From Massilia sp. TS11 (GTDB taxonomy: Bacteria; Pseudomonadota; Gammaproteobacteria; Burkholderiales; Burkholderiaceae_D), in contig NZ_JAKLTS010000004.1 in NCBI RefSeq assembly GCF_022012445.1, positions 248,001-312,000 on the forward strand: a stretch of DNA of 64,000 bases, written 5' to 3'. The translations under genes and the position numbers were made by a program. Every line of letters starts with the position of its first letter. Within the stretch, counting starts at the first letter, position 1. Below, piece by piece: positions 58,494 to 64,000 of this stretch. The notes under the pieces are model-generated. The model ran no database searches. It was given only the letters and a program-made list of their open reading frames with translations, and was not told where the DNA came from.

Positions 58494-59368
58494 TATTTGA
58501 ACACCACAGTCTTGTCACCGTTTTGCAGGATGCGGTGCTCGACGAACCATTTCACGGCCCGCGCCAGCACCACGCATTCGACATCGCGCCCGATCGCGCT
58601 CAGCGCATCCACGTCCATCGCGTGGTCGACCCGTTCGACGTCCTGTTCGATGATCGGGCCTTCGTCCAGATCGCCGGTGACGAAATGGGCGGTCGCGCCG
58701 ATCAGCTTGACGCCGCGCTGGTGCGCCTGGGCATACGGCTTGGCGCCCTTGAAACTGGGCAGGAAGGAATGGTGGATATTGATCGCCCGCCCCTTGAGCG
58801 CGGCGCACAGGCGCGGCGACAGAATCTGCATGTAGCGCGCCAGCACCACCAGGTCGACCGCATTGGCGTCGATCAGCTCGAGCAGGCGCGCCTCCTGGGC
58901 GGCCTTGGCCTCCTCGCTGGCGCCGGCCGCCAAGGGCAGGTGGTGGAACGGAATATTGTAGCTGGCGGCCAGCTGGTAAAAGTCCATGTGGTTCGAGACG
59001 ATGGCCGGAATCTCGACCGGCAGCAGGCCGCTCTTGTAGCGGAACAGCAGGTCGTTCAGGCAGTGGCCGATCTTCGAGACCATCAGCAGCACGCGCGGCT
59101 TGCGGCCGGCGTCGTGCAGCTGGGCGTCCCATTGGGCCTGCTGGCACAGGGCGGCAAAATCGGCGCGCAGGGCGCTATCGCTGAGGCCGGCGTCTTCGAG
59201 CGCGAAGTGCACGCGCATGAAAAAGCGCCGGGCCGCGCTGTCGCCGAACTGGGCCGAGTCGAGGATATTGCAGCCATGCTCGGCCAGGAAGCCGGACACG
59301 CGCTGCACGATGCCGCGCTGGTCCGGACAGGACAGGGTCAGAATGTATTCGGGATGGACGGGAGTCAT
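58493..59368 (-). CDS. purU: Formyltetrahydrofolate deformylase
   Basis: 291 aa. N-terminal ACT domain (LTLSCPDQRGIVQRVSGFLAEHG), then the formyltransferase-like fold with INIHHSFLPSFKGAKPYAQAHQRGVKLIGATAHFVTGDLDEGPIIEQD, whose Asn/His/Asp are the catalytic positions. Releases formate from 10-formyl-THF. Upstream of yaeQ. Confidence 0.96.
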   Translation of the reverse strand: MTPVHPEYILTLSCPDQRGIVQRVSGFLAEHGCNILDSAQFGDSAARRFFMRVHFALEDAGLSDSALRADFAALCQQAQWDAQLHDAGRKPRVLLMVSKIGHCLNDLLFRYKSGLLPVEIPAIVSNHMDFYQLAASYNIPFHHLPLAAGASEEAKAAQEARLLELIDANAVDLVVLARYMQILSPRLCAALKGRAINIHHSFLPSFKGAKPYAQAHQRGVKLIGATAHFVTGDLDEGPIIEQDVERVDHAMDVDALSAIGRDVECVVLARAVKWFVEHRILQNGDKTVVFK

Positions 59369-59464
59369 AGCCGTCTATTCTCGCACGGCGCGCCCCTTTC
59401 CTAAAATAGCACGCTCGTTTCATTTTTCTGCTAGAGTGCCTGCATTCCACACAAGGAGACCCGC

Positions 59465-60487
59465 ATGGAGCTGATGAACGAACAATTCCGCCTGGCCGCC
59501 CGTCCGGTCGGCCTGCCCAAGGACAGTGACTGGCAGCGCACCGAAGAGCCGCTGCGCGCGCCCGAGGACGGCGAGATCGTGGTCCAGACCCTGATGCTGT
59601 CGCTCGATCCGGCCATGCGCGGCTGGATGAACGACGCGCCCTCCTACATCAAGCCGGTCGGCCTGGGCGAAGTGATGCGCGCAGGCGGGGTCGGCAAGGT
59701 GATCGCCTCGCGTTCGCCGCGCTTTGCCGTCGGCGACATCGTCAGCGGCGCGCCCGGCGTGCAGCGCTACTGGGTCGGCCCGGCCGGCGACAAGTACGGC
59801 GGCTGGCAGAAGATCGACCTGCGCCTGGCGCCGCTGTCGGCCTGGCTGAATGTGCTCGGCATGCCGGGCATGACGGCCTACTTCGGCCTGACCGAGGTCG
59901 GCCAGCCCAAGGCCGGCGAGACGGTGCTGGTGTCGGGCGCGGCCGGGGCGGTCGGGATGACGGTCGGCCAGGTGGCGCGCCAGCGCGGCTGTCGCGTGGT
60001 CGGCATCGCCGGCGGCCCGGAGAAATGCGATTTCGTCGTGCGCGAACTGGGCTTTGACGCCTGCATCGACTACAAGGCCGGCCAGCTGCGCGAGGGCCTC
60101 AAGCAGCATTGTCCGAACGGGGTCGACGTCTACTTCGACAATGTCGGCGGCGACATCCTCGACACCGTCCTCACGCGCATCAACATGAAGGCGCGCATCG
60201 TGATCTGCGGCGCCATCTCGCAGTACAACACGACCACTGGCGTGAAGGGACCGGCCAATTACCTGGCCCTGCTGGTCAAGCGCGCGCGCATGGAAGGCAT
60301 GGTCGTGTTCGACTACGCGGAGCGCTACCACGAGGCCATCGCCACCATGGGCGCCTGGCTGCAGGCCGGCCAGATGCGCAGCAAGGAAGACATCGTCGAC
60401 GGGCTCGACAACTTCCCGGCGGCCCTGAACATGCTGTTCGAGGGTAAGAACTTCGGCAAGCTCTGCCTGCAAGTGGCCCCGCTCTGA
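59465..60487 (+). CDS. NADP-dependent oxidoreductase (CurA/MDR-like)
   Basis: 340 aa zinc-independent medium-chain reductase. GMTAYFGLTEVGQPKAGETVLVSGAAGAVGMTVGQVARQRGCRVVGIAGG and FDNVGGDILDTVLTRINMKARIVICGAISQYN are typical of the leukotriene-B4/CurA-like subgroup that reduces enones. Divergent from purU. Confidence 0.92.
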   Translation: MELMNEQFRLAARPVGLPKDSDWQRTEEPLRAPEDGEIVVQTLMLSLDPAMRGWMNDAPSYIKPVGLGEVMRAGGVGKVIASRSPRFAVGDIVSGAPGVQRYWVGPAGDKYGGWQKIDLRLAPLSAWLNVLGMPGMTAYFGLTEVGQPKAGETVLVSGAAGAVGMTVGQVARQRGCRVVGIAGGPEKCDFVVRELGFDACIDYKAGQLREGLKQHCPNGVDVYFDNVGGDILDTVLTRINMKARIVICGAISQYNTTTGVKGPANYLALLVKRARMEGMVVFDYAERYHEAIATMGAWLQAGQMRSKEDIVDGLDNFPAALNMLFEGKNFGKLCLQVAPL

Positions 60488-60497
60488 CCCCCCTTCC

Positions 60498-60530
60498 GGC
60501 GGGCCGTCCGGCCCGCCCCTCCCTTTTTTT
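60498..60530 (+). terminator. Terminator of the CurA-like gene
   Basis: GGCGGGCC-GTCC-GGCCCGCC followed by CCTCCCTTTTTTT, 11 bp after the stop. Confidence 0.85.
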
Positions 60531-60634
60531 GCCGCTGTCGCGGAACTCGCGGGCGCGCGCAGCCGTCTACCTCATGCTTTTTTGATCATTCGCTGCTTCG
60601 GCGGCGTCCATCAACCCAAGACATGAGGAAACCT

Positions 60635-61234
60635 ATGCTGTCACTTGCCGCAACCCCTGCCATGAAGTCGCACATGGAAACCCAGTTCAACTTCATGACA
60701 GAAATGTCCAATAAGCTCTGCGATTCGGCCTGTCGCCTGAGCGAAATGAATGTCCACCTCGGCCAGCAGATGTTCGAGGAATCGCTCAATGCCGGGCGCC
60801 ATATGCTCAACGCCAACGATCCGGTGGAAATCACCTCGATCGCGCTGTCGCAGATGCAGCCGCTGGCCGAGCGCATGCGCAGCTACCACCAGCAAATGCT
60901 GAACGTGATGGCGGGCACCCAGGCCGAGCTCACGCGCACGGCCGAATCCCATATCCCCGAGGCCAGCCGCACCGCGGCCGCCATGGCCGATGAAATGGTC
61001 AAGCGCGCCAACGAGGAAACCGAACGTGCGGCCCAGCGTCAGCGCTCGGCAATGGAACGCATGCAAAGCCAGGCGACGGCCAACCCGGCCGGCGCTTCGG
61101 CCCAGCATGCCGACAGCGCCGGCCAGCCGGGCCAGGCCCAGGCCAACGGCCACCACGCACCGGGCGCCGGCGGCGCCGCCGCCAGCAGTACCCGCAGCAG
61201 CAGCAGCACGGCCAGCGGCCGCGCGCCCAGCTGA
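60635..61234 (+). CDS. Phasin-family protein
   Basis: 199 aa from ATG 60635 (AGGA well spaced; ATG 60623 is the alternative). An amphipathic helical body (QFNFMTEMSNKLCDSACRLSEMNVHLGQQMFEESLNAGRHM) followed by a low-complexity Ala/Gln/Ser-rich tail. Phasins coat PHA granules. No PHA genes are in the window; it opens a three-gene stress-like cluster. Confidence 0.82.
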   Translation: MLSLAATPAMKSHMETQFNFMTEMSNKLCDSACRLSEMNVHLGQQMFEESLNAGRHMLNANDPVEITSIALSQMQPLAERMRSYHQQMLNVMAGTQAELTRTAESHIPEASRTAAAMADEMVKRANEETERAAQRQRSAMERMQSQATANPAGASAQHADSAGQPGQAQANGHHAPGAGGAAASSTRSSSSTASGRAPS

Positions 61235-61294
61235 CTTGAGTCCGGCCGGGCGCCGCCAGCCTGGCGCGCCCGGCCCTGTCTTACGGAGGACGCT

Positions 61295-61807
61295 ATGCCT
61301 ACCCCATCCGACGCGCTGGAGATGCTGCACGCCGACCACGAGCGCGTGCTGGCCCTGTTCCGCGAATTCACCAGCCTGAAAACCAGCGACGACGCCGACC
61401 CGCGCCGGGCCGAACTCGCCGACGAAATCTGCTACGTCCTGCAGCTGCACACCCAGCTCGAGGAAGAACTGTTTTACCCCGCCGTGCGCGCGGCCAGCGA
61501 GCAGGACGAACTGCTCGACGAAGCCGAAGTCGAACATGCGGGCGCAAAAGACCTGATCAGCCAGCTCGAGGTCATGTACCCGGGCGACGACCACTACGAG
61601 GCCACGGTCGCCGTGCTGAGCGAGGAAGTTGAACGCCATATCGAGACCGAGGAACTGAACATCTTCCCGGCAGCGCGCCAGGCGCGGCTCGACCTGAACG
61701 AACTCGGCGCCCGCATGGCCCAGCGCCGCGCCGAGCTCGAAGACGATTTTCCGGCCCCGCCCCCCAGTGTCACCCGCGAGGACACGCGCGGCGGCCGGCA
61801 TCCCTAG
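61295..61807 (+). CDS. Hemerythrin-like domain protein
   Basis: 170 aa. HHE residues H12, H15, H52, E56, H81, H115 and E119 supply a di-iron site in a four-helix bundle (LHADHERVLALF, LHTQLEEELFYP, VERHIETEELNIFP). Such proteins bind oxygen or sense redox or iron. Follows the phasin gene by 60 bp with ACGGAGGA. Confidence 0.9.
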   Translation: MPTPSDALEMLHADHERVLALFREFTSLKTSDDADPRRAELADEICYVLQLHTQLEEELFYPAVRAASEQDELLDEAEVEHAGAKDLISQLEVMYPGDDHYEATVAVLSEEVERHIETEELNIFPAARQARLDLNELGARMAQRRAELEDDFPAPPPSVTREDTRGGRHP

Positions 61808-61836
61808 GCAACCCGATGCACGCTAAGGAGACCATC

Positions 61837-62184
61837 ATGGCAAGCACCAAGGACCACGGCAGTAGCCAGAAGGACGACAAGTCCAGCAAAAGCGGCGGCA
61901 CCAGCAAACGCGGTTTCGCCGCCATGGACCAGAACCTGCAGCGCGAAATCGCCAGCAAGGGCGGCCAGGCCGCCCACCAGAAAGGCACGGCCCATGAGTT
62001 CGATTCCGAAGAAGCGCGCCGCGCCGGCCAGAAAGGCGGCGAGGCCGTGAGCCGCGACCGCGAACACATGGCCGAAATCGGCCGCAAAGGGGGCGAAAGC
62101 CGCCAGGCCGCCAACCGTCAGGGCGAATCGAGCAGCAGCCGCAGCAAGGGCAGCAAGCAACACAGCCAGGACGAGGACAGCTGA
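61837..62184 (+). CDS. KGG-motif stress protein
   Basis: 115 aa from ATG 61837 (AAGGAG upstream). Repeated KGG units: REIASKGGQAAHQKGTAHEF, ARRAGQKGGEAV, MAEIGRKGGESRQA. Highly hydrophilic, probably disordered; similar to YciG/Con-10 stress-induced proteins. Confidence 0.88.
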   Translation: MASTKDHGSSQKDDKSSKSGGTSKRGFAAMDQNLQREIASKGGQAAHQKGTAHEFDSEEARRAGQKGGEAVSRDREHMAEIGRKGGESRQAANRQGESSSSRSKGSKQHSQDEDS

Positions 62185-62296
62185 GCGCGTCGATCGGGCG
62201 GGCCCGCCGGGCTCATCCGATGGCAGCGCGCGGCAAGCGATTGAGCCACATGGCGGGCTCGGCTACAATCGGCCGATTCCATCCACCGAGCCCGCC

Positions 62297-63136
62297 ATGA
62301 TCGCCCTCCTCCTTGCCGCCACCCTCGCCAGCAGTGCCATTCAATGCAGTATGTGCGAGGGCTGGAATGCGCCGCAAAAGCCCTTCCGCGTGTATGGCAA
62401 CACCTGGTATGTTGGCCCCAAGGGCCTGAGCAGCCTCTTGATCACCTCGAACCAGGGCCATATCCTGGTCGATGGCGCCCTGCCCCAGAGTGCGGCCGTA
62501 ATCGCCGCCAACATCAAGACGCTCGGCTTTCGCATCGAGGACGTCAAACTGATCGTCAATTCCCATGCCCACTTCGACCATGCGGGCGGCATCGCCGAAC
62601 TGCAGCGCCTGAGCGGCGCCCAGGTGGCGGCCCCGGCCTGGGGCGCGCGCGCCATGCAGCAGGGCGACGTGGCCAGCGACGACCCCCAGTATGGCGACAA
62701 CATGGCCTACCCGGCCGTGCGCCAGGTGCGCGTGGTCAAAGACGGCGAGACCCTGCATGTGGGGCCCTTATCGGTCACGATGCACGAGACCATCGGCCAC
62801 ACGCCGGGCGGCGCCAGCTGGACCTGGAACAGCTGCCACGACGGCGACTGCAAGCACATTGTGTATGCCGAGAGCCTGACGGCCGTCTCGCATGACAGCT
62901 ACAAGTTCAGCGCCCACCCCGAGATGATCAAAGGCTTCGAGCGCAGTTTCGCCGCGCTCGACAAGCAGCCCTGCGACATCCTCGTCTCGACCCATCCCGA
63001 TTTTTCGAACGTATTCGAGCACCTGGCCGAGCGCGAGGCCGGCAAGGCCAATGCCTTCATCGACCCCACCGCCTGCAAGAGCTACGTCGCCCAGGCCCGC
63101 AAACGCCTGAGCCAACGCCTGAGCAAAGAAAACTGA
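62297..63136 (+). CDS. Subclass B3 metallo-beta-lactamase
   Basis: 279 aa, signal-like N-terminus 1-16. Zinc ligands: H90, H92 and H168 (site 1) and D94, H95 and H233 (site 2), from SHAHFDH, GHTPGG and STHPDFSN. DSYKF and the overall length match B3 enzymes. Predicted periplasmic hydrolysis of beta-lactams. The stop lies inside the palindrome shared with the convergent LOG gene. Activity is a prediction; some MBL-fold relatives are not lactamases, although B3 marks are complete here. Confidence 0.88.
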   Translation: MIALLLAATLASSAIQCSMCEGWNAPQKPFRVYGNTWYVGPKGLSSLLITSNQGHILVDGALPQSAAVIAANIKTLGFRIEDVKLIVNSHAHFDHAGGIAELQRLSGAQVAAPAWGARAMQQGDVASDDPQYGDNMAYPAVRQVRVVKDGETLHVGPLSVTMHETIGHTPGGASWTWNSCHDGDCKHIVYAESLTAVSHDSYKFSAHPEMIKGFERSFAALDKQPCDILVSTHPDFSNVFEHLAEREAGKANAFIDPTACKSYVAQARKRLSQRLSKEN

Positions 63137-63230
63137 ACGGTGTCAGGTCCGGCAATCGGACATGGGGGAACTTTTGGCCTTGCCAAAAGTTCCCCCATGT
63201 CCGATTGCCGGACCTGACACCGTTCAGTTT
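63130..63230. repeat. Perfect 49-bp palindrome at convergent gene ends
   Basis: 63130-63178 is exactly complementary to 63182-63230 around a 3-nt loop. Each arm begins with AAACTGAACGGTGTCAGG, so both the B3 lactamase and LOG genes end (AAC TGA) within it. It probably terminates both transcripts; it may be a mobile repeat. Confidence 0.9.
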
Positions 63231-63760
63231 CTGAATTGGGCGAGCAGGCGCTGCGGGTCGGTGTCGACCTTCAGCAGTGCGCGGTGGGCGGGCTTGATGA
63301 AGCCTTCGCGCTCGCCATGCTCGAGAAAGTTCAGCAGGCTGTTGTAGTAGCCGGCCACATTCAACAGGCCGATCGGCTTGCTATGGATGCCCAGCTGCGA
63401 CCAGGTCAGCATCTCGAACAATTCTTCCAGCGTGCCCATCCCCCCCGGCATGGCGATGAAGGCGTCGGCATGGGCGGCCATCATGGCTTTGCGCTCGTGC
63501 ATGTCCTTGACGATGAACTGGCGCGTCAGCCCCGTATGCCCGACCTCGCGCTCGACCAGGGTGGTCGGAATCACGCCGGTCACTTCGCCGCCCAGGCGCA
63601 GGACTTCGTCGGCGATCACGCCCATCAGACCCACATTGCCGCCGCCGTAGACGAGGGCCAGATCGTTCTTCACCAGCGCCTGCCCGAGCTGGCGCGCTTG
63701 TTCCGCATACACGGGGGCGGCGCCGGCATTGGCGCCGCAGTACACTGCGACTGCTTTCAT
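63224..63760 (-). CDS. LOG-family protein (TIGR00730-like)
   Basis: 178 aa from ATG 63760. Rossmann-like fold with LVYGGGNVGLMGVIAD and the PGGMGTLEELFEMLTWSQLG motif, the phosphoribohydrolase signature of LONELY GUY proteins that release cytokinin-type bases or nucleotides from monophosphates. The bacterial role is usually nucleotide salvage. Its ATG overlaps the stop of the upstream TPR gene. Confidence 0.93.
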   Translation of the reverse strand: MKAVAVYCGANAGAAPVYAEQARQLGQALVKNDLALVYGGGNVGLMGVIADEVLRLGGEVTGVIPTTLVEREVGHTGLTRQFIVKDMHERKAMMAAHADAFIAMPGGMGTLEELFEMLTWSQLGIHSKPIGLLNVAGYYNSLLNFLEHGEREGFIKPAHRALLKVDTDPQRLLAQFRN

Positions 63761-64000
63761 TCGTCCTCGAGTTCTTCCTTGGCCAGGGCCACGTCCAGAC
63801 ATTCCATGGCGTCGGCCGGTTCCAGCGCCGCCGCCTCTTCATACAGGGCGACGGCTTCCTTCATTTTCTTTTCGCCGTCGAGCATCACCAGCGCGTTCGC
63901 ATACTCGATGCGCGCAATCGCCGAGTCGGGATTGAGTTCGAGCGCCTTCTTGAAGGCCTTGTAGCCTTCGTCCTTCTTCACGCCATAGGTCAGGCCGCCG
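63757..64000 (-). CDS. TPR protein, partial at window edge
   Basis: The frame is open to the right edge (GGLTYGVKKDEGYKAFKKALELNPDSAIARIEYANALV...). One TPR-like helical pair (ALELNPDSAIARIEYANALVMLDGEKKMKEAVALYEEAAALEP) is visible; the N-terminus lies outside. Ends 4 bp overlapping the LOG start. Function unknown. Confidence 0.75.
   Translation of the reverse strand, partial: GGLTYGVKKDEGYKAFKKALELNPDSAIARIEYANALVMLDGEKKMKEAVALYEEAAALEPADAMECLDVALAKEELEDE

Overview
The window looks like a GC-rich betaproteobacterial chromosome, most likely from Oxalobacteraceae (Massilia/Duganella/Janthinobacterium type). This is inferred from gene content and order: hemC-hemD-hemX-hemY beside ppc and ppa, nadE-glnB, ftsK-lolA-rarA-serS beside tRNA-Ser, a long rpoD, a phasin, a protein with a post-PEP-CTERM-like N-terminus, and chromosomal class D and subclass B3 beta-lactamases. 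I could run no database search, so all family calls rest on motifs and length.

Layout. 1-2.5 kb: an edge-truncated class II glutamine amidotransferase, a degenerate EAL protein and two small A/T-rich genes. 2.5-13.3 kb: a segment bounded by tRNA-Ser(CGA) and a partial direct repeat of that tRNA's 3' end with its terminator. It carries a TorF-type porin, a small membrane ORF, kdpF-A-B-C-D-E and nhaA, a K+/Na+ homeostasis set that looks like a tRNA-borne island. 13.3-25.8 kb: housekeeping genes (serS, class D beta-lactamase, rarA, lolA, ftsK, trxB, Smr protein, UPF0126 channel, glnB, nadE, a FemAB/GNAT-like protein). 25.8-37.1 kb: a catabolic and uptake locus (TonB receptor, LysR regulator, acyl-CoA ligase, alpha/beta hydrolase, SDR, complete Liv-type ABC transporter). 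Three promoter regions in it share a 16-bp inverted repeat, which makes it a candidate regulon for an unidentified carboxylic acid or ester.

37.1-51.1 kb: a secreted protein and PA-domain metalloprotease pair, ppa, the heme operon, ppc, a possible small RNA, a MarR-SRPBCC pair, an outer-membrane barrel, and rpoD with a terminator-like structure in its leader. 51.3-64 kb: proQ, a DEDD exonuclease, a PilT-like ATPase, a periplasmic solute-binding protein, a TetR-hydrolase pair, DUF2807, a PCu(A)C copper chaperone, an M48 peptidase, yaeQ, purU, a CurA-like reductase, a stress cluster (phasin, hemerythrin, KGG protein), a B3 metallo-beta-lactamase and a LOG-family protein. The last two converge on a perfect 49-bp palindrome. 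A TPR gene runs off the right edge.

Dispersed GGGGTC(A/T)GACCCC repeats, often paired in inverted orientation, sit in several intergenic regions and resemble REP/REPIN elements. The strongest leads are the tRNA-bounded kdp-nhaA segment, the operator-linked catabolic locus, the rpoD leader and the palindrome after the metallo-beta-lactamase gene. No CRISPR array, transposase or phage module was seen.
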